Source: an uncultured Alphaproteobacteria bacterium (lineage in GTDB: Bacteria; Pseudomonadota; Alphaproteobacteria; Puniceispirillales; Puniceispirillaceae). From it: a DNA stretch of 13,471 nt. Shown here piece by piece: positions 1 to 6,242 of the stretch. Position numbers and translations under genes: made by a program. Numbering within the stretch: position 1 is the first letter of the stretch; the number at the start of each line of letters is the position of its first letter. Location of the stretch: the NCBI GenBank assembly GCA_913064995.1, contig CAJYBL010000020.1, positions 1 to 13,471 of the forward strand. The letters run 5' to 3'. Under the pieces are notes generated by a model. It did not search any database. It was given only the letters and a program-made list of their open reading frames with translations, and had not been told where the DNA came from.

Positions 1-285
1 CACATCATTAAGCTGGCGGTAAAACCGGCGTAAATAGCCCGGTTCCGTATTGCGCGGCGTATAGCTTGCCGTTGTCATCAAGATCATTTCAACCTGAAGC
101 GGCGAATTACCGAATAATCTGGCAAATTGGATTTCGGTATCGCGTTTTTTTGGCATCAGATTAAGCAGAAGCAACCGCAAAGGCCGAATATCCTGACTGA
201 CAGCTTGCTGCTGCGGAATTATATCAACAGCTTCGGCATGCAACGCTTCAAGCGCTGGCAGATTATTAGGTACTCTAATTGGCAT
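1..285 (-). CDS. metA: Homoserine O-acyltransferase MetA, N-terminal 95 residues (gene runs off the left edge)
   Basis: MetA acylates the hydroxyl of L-homoserine with succinyl-CoA or acetyl-CoA, the first committed step of methionine synthesis, in the cytoplasm. The frame opens MPIRVPNNLPALEAL and carries the family hallmarks QDIRPLRLLLLNLMPKK (about residues 31-47), an ExQ...RL segment, GNSPLQVE, and TPRNT near residue 83. MetA is normally about 300 residues, so roughly one third is present; the catalytic Cys, His and Glu lie outside. The residue known to set the acyl donor (position 111, Gly for succinyl and Glu for acetyl) is also outside, so the donor cannot be called. The ATG at 285 has an AGGAG ribosome site 5 bases upstream. 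It lies downstream of coq9 on the same strand but has its own candidate promoter. Confidence 0.93.
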   Translation of the reverse strand, partial: MPIRVPNNLPALEALHAEAVDIIPQQQAVSQDIRPLRLLLLNLMPKKRDTEIQFARLFGNSPLQVEMILMTTASYTPRNTEPGYLRRFYRQLNDV

Positions 286-302
286 CGAGGCTCCTCTTGG
301 CA

Positions 303-346
303 ATCACCGCCCGAAGGTGATGACCTACAGATCTGGTTGCCACCTT
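303..346 (-). promoter_or_regulatory. metA leader with two mutually exclusive hairpins
   Basis: On the minus strand, AAGGTG (346-341) can pair with CACCTT (319-314), continued by an inner ACC/GGT stem around a nine-base loop. The same CACC bases can instead sit in ATCACC (321-316) pairing with GGTGAT (308-303) around a seven-base loop, ending 9 bases before the AGGAG ribosome site. Only one hairpin can form at a time. Methionine genes in alphaproteobacteria are often preceded by the SAM-II riboswitch, but I do not see its conserved GCUAAA-type segment here. No U-tract follows, so any control would more likely act on translation. Regulation is inferred. Confidence 0.35.
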
Positions 347-355
347 TATTCCCGC

Positions 356-384
356 GTTATACCGGTTTTCTTGGCAATGTCCAA
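356..384 (-). promoter_or_regulatory. Candidate sigma70-type promoter of metA
   Basis: Read on the minus strand, TTGGAC (384-379), a 17-base spacer and TATAAC (361-356) form a -35/-10 pair. The -10 box matches the consensus at five of six bases; the -35 box is weaker. Transcription would start near 349 and give metA a leader of about 64 nt. This is a sequence match only. Confidence 0.5.
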
Positions 385-451
385 TGCGCGGCAAACAAGC
401 TGTACCGCACGGTTAGCCCAACCCTATCACTATGCCGTCTGATCCTGCCCA

Positions 452-470
452 GCTAACGTGAATGGTTAGC
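452..470 (-). repeat. Small inverted repeat at the end of coq9
   Basis: On the minus strand GCTAAC (470-465, including the coq9 stop codon) is complementary to GTTAGC (457-452) with a seven-base loop. No T-run follows, so it is a weak candidate for a 3' end structure and not a clear intrinsic terminator. It arises from an imperfect 13-bp tandem duplication at 453-478. Confidence 0.4.
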
Positions 471-1128
471 GTGAATGGCGTTTGGCTAAACCCTGCATCA
501 AGCTGTTGGCAATCCGCTCACCAGCCGAAATGACCGAACGCACCGGTTTGGTGATTTTGGGGATGCGGGCAATATCAGCAAGCCGTCGGTCCAGAAAATC
601 AACGGTCCCGTCAAGATTGCCACTATTATCAGCAAGCCATGCCAGCACTGTCGCGCTGTAAACCGCGGCAAGTGATCCGCGCTTGGTGTAAAAGGAAAAG
701 CTGGTATCACGCTGGCCTGCGGCGCGCCACATCGAATCAACCGTGTCATAGATAAGCTTGGCCGATAATTTGGCATTGGCAGGCATCGCCAGAAGACCAA
801 GCGCACGGCGAACGGCATCTTTATCGGGCTGGGCAATTTCAAGCCGCAACAACACTAGCGCCCGAATCGTCAAATGCACTTTTTCTGGACGCTCGGGAAG
901 CGCCAGAAACGCATCAACCATTGATTGATCTGCCAACCGTGAATGAAGCGCGATTGCATCGATTGCGCCAAGAGGAAAAGCGTTATGGACCGCCGCGGCA
1001 TCATGACCCGAATCAGCCGCACCAGCGATAAGCGCTGCCTCACCCCAACCGTCAAACGGCACATGAGGCATCGATGCCCGCAGAATCGCAAGGGCGATAG
1101 GATTGGGCTGAAACTGTTCGTCATGCAT
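466..1128 (-). CDS. COQ9 family ubiquinone biosynthesis protein
   Basis: COQ9 is a lipid-binding, TetR-fold accessory protein that in eukaryotes presents ubiquinone precursors to the COQ7 hydroxylase; alphaproteobacteria carry homologues thought to act in the same pathway. The 220-residue product has the family's C-terminal core: TVDSMWRAAG (129-138), FYTKRGSLAAVYSATVLAWL (146-165) and FLDRRL near residues 178-183. The ATG at 1128 has AAGGA nine bases upstream; a second ATG at 1124 is in another frame. The gene is transcribed away from rpsU, with which it shares a 207-nt intergenic region. Family assignment is firm; the exact biochemical role in bacteria is less well established. Confidence 0.88.
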   Translation of the reverse strand: MHDEQFQPNPIALAILRASMPHVPFDGWGEAALIAGAADSGHDAAAVHNAFPLGAIDAIALHSRLADQSMVDAFLALPERPEKVHLTIRALVLLRLEIAQPDKDAVRRALGLLAMPANAKLSAKLIYDTVDSMWRAAGQRDTSFSFYTKRGSLAAVYSATVLAWLADNSGNLDGTVDFLDRRLADIARIPKITKPVRSVISAGERIANSLMQGLAKRHSR

Positions 1129-1145
1129 AAATGATGTCCTTAAAA

Positions 1146-1174
1146 ATAATGCCGCAAGGTACTGGACCAGTCAA
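1146..1174 (-). promoter_or_regulatory. Candidate promoter of coq9
   Basis: On the minus strand TTGACT (1174-1169), a 17-base spacer and CATTAT (1151-1146) form a near-consensus sigma70 promoter. The predicted transcription start (about 1139) falls in or beside the AAGGA ribosome site at 1141-1137, so the transcript would have a leader of only about 11 nt. Either the leader is very short or the true start site is slightly upstream. Confidence 0.5.
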
Positions 1175-1268
1175 AATCAGCCCCACCACAGCATTATATA
1201 GTCATATTTCCGGCCAACGCCACCCCGCTGCCACTGCTTTGGTGGTTTAATGTTTGCAACATACGAAC

Positions 1269-1277
1269 TGCTATGAT
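1269..1277 (+). promoter_or_regulatory. Candidate extended -10 promoter of rpsU
   Basis: TGCTATGAT matches the extended -10 pattern TGnTATAAT at all but one defined position, and no good -35 box lies 16-18 bases upstream, as is common for this promoter class. Transcription would begin near 1284, leaving about a 50-nt leader before the GTG start of rpsU at 1336. An ATG at 1273 that would extend the S21 reading frame is part of this -10 box. Confidence 0.45.
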
Positions 1278-1335
1278 AAATAATCAACATACTCAAAACG
1301 GGTTATCAAATATCTTTAGAAGGGATGTGAAAGAC

Positions 1336-1539
1336 GTGTACGTCACCGTTAGAGACAATAATGTTGACCAAGCACTGCGTGTTCTTAAAAAGAAAATGCA
1401 GCGCGAAGGCGTATTCCGCGAAATGAAAAATCGCCGCTCTTATGAAAAGCCATCTGAGCGCCGAGCGCGCGAGGCTGCCGAGTCGACCCGCCGGGTGCGC
1501 AAGTTAATGCGCAAACGCTTGGAACGCGAAGGCTACTAG
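1336..1539 (+). CDS. rpsU: 30S ribosomal protein S21
   Basis: S21 is a small basic protein of the 30S subunit platform, near the anti-Shine-Dalgarno end of 16S rRNA, and assists initiation. The sequence is unmistakable: VRDNNVDQALRVLKKKMQREG, then FREMKNRRSYEKPSERRAREAAE, ending in the Arg/Lys-rich tail RRVRKLMRKRLEREGY. I place the start at the GTG at 1336, which gives 67 residues, normal for the family. An AGAAGGGA ribosome site lies at 1318-1325, 10 bases upstream. The frame remains open back to an ATG at 1273, but those 21 extra residues are not S21-like and that ATG lies in the probable -10 box. A GTG at 1327 is too close to the ribosome site. The gene is monocistronic, divergent from coq9. 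Confidence 0.94.
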   Translation: MYVTVRDNNVDQALRVLKKKMQREGVFREMKNRRSYEKPSERRAREAAESTRRVRKLMRKRLEREGY

Positions 1540-1572
1540 ATCGAGCTCGCCTGATTTAAGTCTTTCAACATG

Positions 1573-1600
1573 AAAACCGCCAAGCATTTGGCGGTTTTTT
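1573..1600 (+). terminator. Intrinsic terminator of rpsU
   Basis: AAAACCGCCAA (1573-1583) and TTGGCGGTTTT (1588-1598) form an 11-bp perfect stem with a four-base GCAT loop, and the T-run continues to 1600. It lies 34 bases after the rpsU stop and is a textbook Rho-independent terminator. Confidence 0.93.
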
Positions 1601-1626
1601 CATATGTGCTGCGGCATTTTACCCAC

Positions 1627-1648
1627 CCTGCCATATAGCAGGACCTGC
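1627..1648. repeat. Alternating inverted repeat upstream of pntA
   Basis: CCTGC (1627-1631), GCAGG (1638-1642) and CCTGC (1644-1648) occur in succession. The middle copy can pair with either flank, and GCAGG-A-CCTGC is an 11-bp near-perfect palindrome. It lies about 50 bp upstream of the possible pntA -10 box, a position where an operator or activator site could sit. The remaining bases between rpsU and pntA show nothing else clear. Confidence 0.25.
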
Positions 1649-1697
1649 GGTTTTGGCTTGCATAGTCTCAACCGATCAGCCAAAACAAGAATGCTTA

Positions 1698-1703
1698 TAT
1701 ACT
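1698..1703 (+). promoter_or_regulatory. Possible -10 box of the pntAB operon
   Basis: TATACT matches the -10 consensus at five of six bases, but no convincing -35 hexamer lies at the right distance. A start site near 1710 would leave about 22 nt ahead of the ATG at 1732 and would exclude the upstream ATG at 1711. Weak evidence alone. Confidence 0.3.
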
Positions 1704-1731
1704 GGTTGATATGCACAATGGGATCGGCAAG

Positions 1732-3303
1732 ATGATAATTGGTGCTCCAAAAGAAATTGCTGTTGATGAAAAACGCGTCGCCATGACGCCTGACAGCGCT
1801 ACACAATTACAAAAGCTTGGTTATGACTGTCTTGTTCAGTCAGGCGCTGGCTTGTATGCCGGCTTTTCCGATGCGGCTTATGAAAAAGCTGGTGTCAAAA
1901 TTGCCAAAACGGCTGCAGAATTATGGAAAACCGCCGATGTCATTAGCAAAGTTCGCCCGCCAGAGGCAGATGAAGTCAAATTCCTGAAAAAAGAGAAATT
2001 GTTAATATCATTCTTTTATCCGGCACAAAATACAGACCAAATGGCGCTGATTGCGAACCAAGATGCCAATGTCATCGCCATGGATATGGTTCCTAGAATC
2101 AGCCGCGCACAGAAAATGGATGCGCTGTCGTCAATGGCAAACATTGCCGGATACCGTTCAGTGATCGAAGCTGGCAACAATTTTGGCCGTTTTTTTACGG
2201 GCCAAATCACCGCTGCTGGCAAAGTGCCGCCTGCCAAGGTTTTGATTGTTGGCGCTGGCGTGGCTGGCTTGGCCGCAATTGGCACAGCCACTTCGCTTGG
2301 CGCAATCACTCTTGCATTTGATGTGCGGCCTGAAGTTGCTGAACAAATCGAATCAATGGGCGCCGAATTTGTTTATCTTGATTTTGAAGAAGCACAGCAG
2401 GATGGCGCAGCAACCGGCGGTTATGCAGCTCCATCAAGCCCTGAGTTTCGTGAAAAGCAGCTGGAAAAATTCCGCGGGTTAGCGCCTGAGATTGATATTG
2501 TTATCACCACCGCGCTGATCCCGGGCAGAGACGCACCAAAGCTATGGCTTGCTGATATGGTCGCTGACATGAAATCCGGCTCTGTTATTGTTGATTTGGC
2601 GGCCGAGCGTGGCGGCAATTGCGATCTCACCGTTCCCAATGAAAAAATCATCACCGAGAACGGCGTGACAATCGTTGGCTACACCGATTTTCCAAGCCGC
2701 ATGGCAGCACAATCCTCGACCCTTTATGCAACAAATATTCGCCATATGATGGCCGATTTGACACCCAAAAAAGACGGTCAGATTGTTCATAATATGGAAG
2801 ATGATGTGATCCGCGGTGCAACCGCCACATTTGCTGGATCAGTTACATTCCCGCCACCTGCACCCAAGGTTCAGGCGATTGCCGCCAAGCCAAAGGAAAT
2901 AATACCCGAGCGCACCGCCGAAGAAATTCGCGCTGATGAGATTGCAGCGTTCAAGCAAACGACCCAAAATCAAGTTATGCTTTTGGCCATTGGTGGCGCG
3001 GCTTTGCTAGCAGTTGGGGCGTATGCACCCGCCAGCTTCATGCAGCATTTCATTGTTTTTGTCTTGTCGGTCTTTGTCGGGTTCCAAGTGATCTGGAACG
3101 TCAGTCATTCACTGCATACACCATTGATGGCTATCACAAATGCGATTTCATCAATTATCATTCTTGGGGCTATTCTGCAGATCGGCTCAAGCAGCTTTCT
3201 GGTGACCGTGCTTGCAGGAATTTCTGTATTCTTTGCTGGAATTAATATTTTCGGTGGCTTCCTCGTAACACGTCGCATGCTTGCCATGTTCCAGAAATCT
3301 TAA
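1732..3303 (+). CDS. pntA: NAD(P) transhydrogenase alpha subunit PntA
   Basis: PntA holds the NAD(H)-binding domain of the proton-translocating transhydrogenase, which makes NADPH from NADH at the expense of the proton gradient across the inner membrane. The 523-residue product begins MIIGAPKEI, as in the family, and carries KRVAMTP, a Rossmann motif GAGVAGLAA from about residue 174, and GYTDFPSRMAAQSSTLYATN. About four C-terminal membrane segments begin near NQVMLLAIGGAALLAVGAYA. This is the fused E. coli-like form, not the split PntAA/PntAB form found in many alphaproteobacteria. The ATG at 1711 would add seven residues with no family match, so 1732 is preferred; neither has a strong ribosome site. 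pntB follows after 13 nt. Confidence 0.95.
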   Translation: MIIGAPKEIAVDEKRVAMTPDSATQLQKLGYDCLVQSGAGLYAGFSDAAYEKAGVKIAKTAAELWKTADVISKVRPPEADEVKFLKKEKLLISFFYPAQNTDQMALIANQDANVIAMDMVPRISRAQKMDALSSMANIAGYRSVIEAGNNFGRFFTGQITAAGKVPPAKVLIVGAGVAGLAAIGTATSLGAITLAFDVRPEVAEQIESMGAEFVYLDFEEAQQDGAATGGYAAPSSPEFREKQLEKFRGLAPEIDIVITTALIPGRDAPKLWLADMVADMKSGSVIVDLAAERGGNCDLTVPNEKIITENGVTIVGYTDFPSRMAAQSSTLYATNIRHMMADLTPKKDGQIVHNMEDDVIRGATATFAGSVTFPPPAPKVQAIAAKPKEIIPERTAEEIRADEIAAFKQTTQNQVMLLAIGGAALLAVGAYAPASFMQHFIVFVLSVFVGFQVIWNVSHSLHTPLMAITNAISSIIILGAILQIGSSSFLVTVLAGISVFFAGINIFGGFLVTRRMLAMFQKS

Positions 3304-3316
3304 GGAGACCAGAACG

Positions 3317-4756
3317 ATGGATCTAGGTTTCACCACTGCTGTTTATGTTGTCGCGGCTATTCTGTTCATACTGTCGCTTGGCGGGCTGTCAGGTCAGGAA
3401 AGCGCAAAGCGCGCCGTTTGGTATGGCATTGTTGGTATGGGGCTGGCGGTCTTGGCGACCGTCATTGGCCCCGGGTTTGGCCTATGGCAGCTAACGGCGA
3501 TATTGATCGCGATTGGTGGACTTATCGGCTATCAACTTGCGTCAAAAGTTGAAATGACCCAGATGCCAGAATTGGTTGCGGGTATGCACGCACTGGTTGG
3601 TTTGGCTGCAGTTTTTGTCGGGTTTAACGCGCATTTTGAACTTGCCAACGTCCTAACGATGGATGACACGGCAAAAAAAACACTTGAAGGGTTTGCCGCA
3701 TTGCTGGCAAAGAAATCTGGCGCCGAGATCAATATTTTGCGTGTTGAGGCATCGCTTGGCATCTGGATTGGTGCGGTAACCTTTACCGGGTCAGTGATTG
3801 CATATGGCAAGCTATCTGGAAAAGTTACATCAGCCGCAACCAAGCTTCCCGGCGGGCATCTATTGAATGCCACGGCGGCGATATCATCATTGGCCTGCCT
3901 TGGCTGGTATCTCTCAAGCGGCGCGTTACTGCCGCTGGTTATTCTGACAATCCTTGCCCTTTTCATCGGCTTTCATTTGATCATGGGTATTGGCGGCGCC
4001 GATATGCCGGTGGTTGTATCAATGCTAAACTCATATTCGGGTTGGGCAGCGGCTGCGATTGGCTTTAGCCTTGGCAATGATCTGCTGATCGTTGTCGGTG
4101 CGCTTGTTGGCTCGTCAGGCGCAATCTTGTCCTACATCATGTGTAAGGCGATGAACCGATCCTTTGTCAGTGTTATACTTGGCGGGTTTGGCGGCACGGC
4201 TGGCCCGCAGATGGAAGTTGAAGGCGAGCAGATTGCGATTGATGCCGATGGTGTTGCCGCGGCGCTAGAAGATGCCGAAAGCATTGTCATCATCCCAGGT
4301 TACGGCATGGCGGTAGCGCAGGCGCAGCAAAATGTTGCAGAACTTACCAGACGGCTTCGGGCGAAAGGCAAAACTGTGCGCTTTGCAATCCATCCCGTTG
4401 CTGGCCGGCTTCCCGGGCATATGAATGTGTTGTTAGCCGAAGCCAAAGTGCCATATGACATCGTCCTTGAGATGGATGAAATCAATGATGATTTTCCAAG
4501 CACAGATGTTGCCATCGTGATTGGTTCCAACGATATTGTGAACCCAGCAGCACAAGACGACCCAAACAGCCCGATTGCCGGCATGCCCGTTCTGGAATGC
4601 TGGAAAGCAAAACAGGTTTTCGTGTCAAAGCGCGGCCAAGGCACCGGATATTCGGGCATCGAAAACCCACTGTTTTTCAAAGAAAACACCCGCATGTTCT
4701 ATGGTGATGCCAAAACGTCACTTGACCAGCTTTTGGCGGTTATTTCAGGTCATTGA
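3317..4756 (+). CDS. pntB: NAD(P) transhydrogenase beta subunit PntB
   Basis: PntB supplies most of the proton channel and the NADP(H)-binding domain of the transhydrogenase. The 479-residue product has hydrophobic segments through roughly its first 270 residues. The C-terminal domain III has GYGMAVAQAQ (from residue 328), HPVAGRLPGHMNVLLAEA, GSNDIVNPAA (from 403), and SKRGQGTGYSGIENPLFF near the end. The start is the ATG at 3317 with AAGGAG (3302-3307) nine bases upstream; that ribosome site overlaps the pntA stop codon, pointing to coupled translation. A longer frame from 3281 overlaps pntA and adds no family sequence. Length matches E. coli PntB (about 460). The protein looks complete and functional. 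Confidence 0.96.
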   Translation: MDLGFTTAVYVVAAILFILSLGGLSGQESAKRAVWYGIVGMGLAVLATVIGPGFGLWQLTAILIAIGGLIGYQLASKVEMTQMPELVAGMHALVGLAAVFVGFNAHFELANVLTMDDTAKKTLEGFAALLAKKSGAEINILRVEASLGIWIGAVTFTGSVIAYGKLSGKVTSAATKLPGGHLLNATAAISSLACLGWYLSSGALLPLVILTILALFIGFHLIMGIGGADMPVVVSMLNSYSGWAAAAIGFSLGNDLLIVVGALVGSSGAILSYIMCKAMNRSFVSVILGGFGGTAGPQMEVEGEQIAIDADGVAAALEDAESIVIIPGYGMAVAQAQQNVAELTRRLRAKGKTVRFAIHPVAGRLPGHMNVLLAEAKVPYDIVLEMDEINDDFPSTDVAIVIGSNDIVNPAAQDDPNSPIAGMPVLECWKAKQVFVSKRGQGTGYSGIENPLFFKENTRMFYGDAKTSLDQLLAVISGH

Positions 4757-4784
4757 TCCGTTACCATAACCACCTAACAAAAAG

Positions 4785-4814
4785 GCAGCCCTGAGCGAAC
4801 GGGCTGCGTTTTTT
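4785..4814. terminator. Bidirectional intrinsic terminator between pntB and the ABC1 gene
   Basis: GCAGCCC (4785-4791) and GGGCTGC (4801-4807) form a 7-bp GC-rich stem with a nine-base loop, followed by TTTTTT (4809-4814). On the other strand the stem is followed by another T-run, the complement of the A-run at 4779-4783, so the same hairpin can end the convergent pepF-ABC1 transcript, whose last stop codon is at 4854. Confidence 0.9.
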
Positions 4815-4853
4815 GACATGTTTTTGGCGGATCGAATTTATCTTGCACCCGAT

Positions 4854-6242
4854 CTAGCCGGCATAGGGTGCAATCAAATTATCAGGAAGCCCGACTTTGG
4901 TTGCGGCCGCGCGTTGCCGTTCGGCAAGCGCATCGACCGAGAAATCATCAATCAGCTCATGGAATAATTCATGCCAATTCACTTCGGCACCAAGATGCAT
5001 GAATACTGACCCAAGCCCAACAGCCGCCCGATCGGTCAAAACAAATTCACGCGGCGGCTTGATCCCACCAATGCGTTTCAATTCAGTATGAACCTTACCA
5101 GCCAGATCACGTCCCGCCTTGCCGCCCCGCATTTGCTGTATGGGGCGAACCCGATTTTCAAGAAGCGGGGCATAGATAAATTCGGCCCACATATTCAAAA
5201 CATCGATCGCCTCATTATCAAGCCCGACAAAGCCCCAGCGTTCGTAGGCATCGACGGCCTGCTCACGGTTATTATCGCGAAGCGCCTTGTAAAGCTCGAT
5301 CACGCCAGCGACAAATTGTGGCCGGAACAGGCGGATTGATCCAAAATCCATAAGATTAATGCTGTGATCCTTGGCAATCGAATAATTGCCAAGATGCGGA
5401 TCACCATGAATAACGCCATAATAATAAAATGGCACATACCAGATCCGAAACATGGTTTTTGCAATTTCATTGCGCGTTGCCTGATCGGGGTTGGTGTCAA
5501 GAAAGGCCATTAGCCGCTGGCCTTCAAGCCAGTTCATGGTCAAAAGCCGGTTTGTCGATAATTCGGGAATATGGCTTGGCACCTGCACCTTTTTCTCATC
5601 AGCAAGCATATGCTGATAAAGCTGCATATTCATCGCTTCACGACGGTAATCAAGCTCTTCTAAAAGCCGCTCCGATAATTCGTCATAAATATCCGATGTC
5701 GAAATCGCCGAATCATAACGCTCATAAAGCTGGAACAGCAATTTCAACTGTTTCAGATCGGCCTCAATCGCCGAACTCATATCGGGATATTGTAATTTTA
5801 CCGCCAAAGGTGCGTTATCCAGCCCCACCCCCTGATGGACCTGTCCAAGCGATGCCGCCGACACCGCATCACGGCCAAAAGTGCTGAATTTTTGCTGCCA
5901 ATCAGCACCAAGCTCGGCCGCCATGCGGCGTTTGGTAAACAGCCATCCCATTGGTGGCGCATCAGCCTGCAAGCCTGCCAGCTCTTCGGCATACTCTGGT
6001 GGCAACGCATCGGGAATGGTTGATAGAATTTGCGCCACTTTCATGATTGGGCCTTTCAACCCACCAAGCGCTTGCCGCAAATCAGCGGCATGTTTACCGC
6101 GATCAATCTCCCAACCAAGATAGCGTTCGCCGGCAACCCGCGCCGCAAGCCCACCCATTGTTGACGTTACTTTTGCATAACGGCGGATACGGCCACCAAA
6201 TTGCCGGTCGCTGGCTGCGTCATGATCACCACTCATTGCCAT
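4854..6242 (-). CDS. ABC1/AarF (UbiB-like) atypical kinase family protein
   Basis: ABC1/ADCK/UbiB proteins are protein-kinase-like ATPases linked to ubiquinone synthesis and lipid handling. The 462-residue product has the whole catalytic set: SAASLGQVH (128-136, the Ala-rich nucleotide loop typical of the family), the lysine of AVKLQYPD (K149), the ExD of EELDYRRE (196-198), HGDPHLGN (279-286) and the DFG motif (299-301). The family KxGQ signature appears as KVAQ (68-71), with Ala for Gly, inside GPIMKVAQIL. I see no C-terminal membrane helices of the kind found in E. coli UbiB, so it may be a paralogue instead of UbiB itself. Its ATG overlaps the pepF stop by one base (TAATG), with AAGGA eight bases upstream, so translation is probably coupled. 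Confidence 0.9.
   Translation of the reverse strand: MAMSGDHDAASDRQFGGRIRRYAKVTSTMGGLAARVAGERYLGWEIDRGKHAADLRQALGGLKGPIMKVAQILSTIPDALPPEYAEELAGLQADAPPMGWLFTKRRMAAELGADWQQKFSTFGRDAVSAASLGQVHQGVGLDNAPLAVKLQYPDMSSAIEADLKQLKLLFQLYERYDSAISTSDIYDELSERLLEELDYRREAMNMQLYQHMLADEKKVQVPSHIPELSTNRLLTMNWLEGQRLMAFLDTNPDQATRNEIAKTMFRIWYVPFYYYGVIHGDPHLGNYSIAKDHSINLMDFGSIRLFRPQFVAGVIELYKALRDNNREQAVDAYERWGFVGLDNEAIDVLNMWAEFIYAPLLENRVRPIQQMRGGKAGRDLAGKVHTELKRIGGIKPPREFVLTDRAAVGLGSVFMHLGAEVNWHELFHELIDDFSVDALAERQRAAATKVGLPDNLIAPYAG

Noticed and set aside
127..456. 109-codon open frame on the plus strand
   Set aside because: It is antisense to the start and leader of metA and has no recognisable protein features; the minus-strand MetA match is clear.
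286..465. SAM-II riboswitch upstream of metA
   Set aside because: Expected from other alphaproteobacteria, but the conserved GCUAAA-like pseudoknot segment and the UGAUUU loop are not found on the minus strand.
3532..3966. 144-codon minus-strand frame opposite pntB
   Set aside because: Antisense shadow of the conserved PntB membrane domain.
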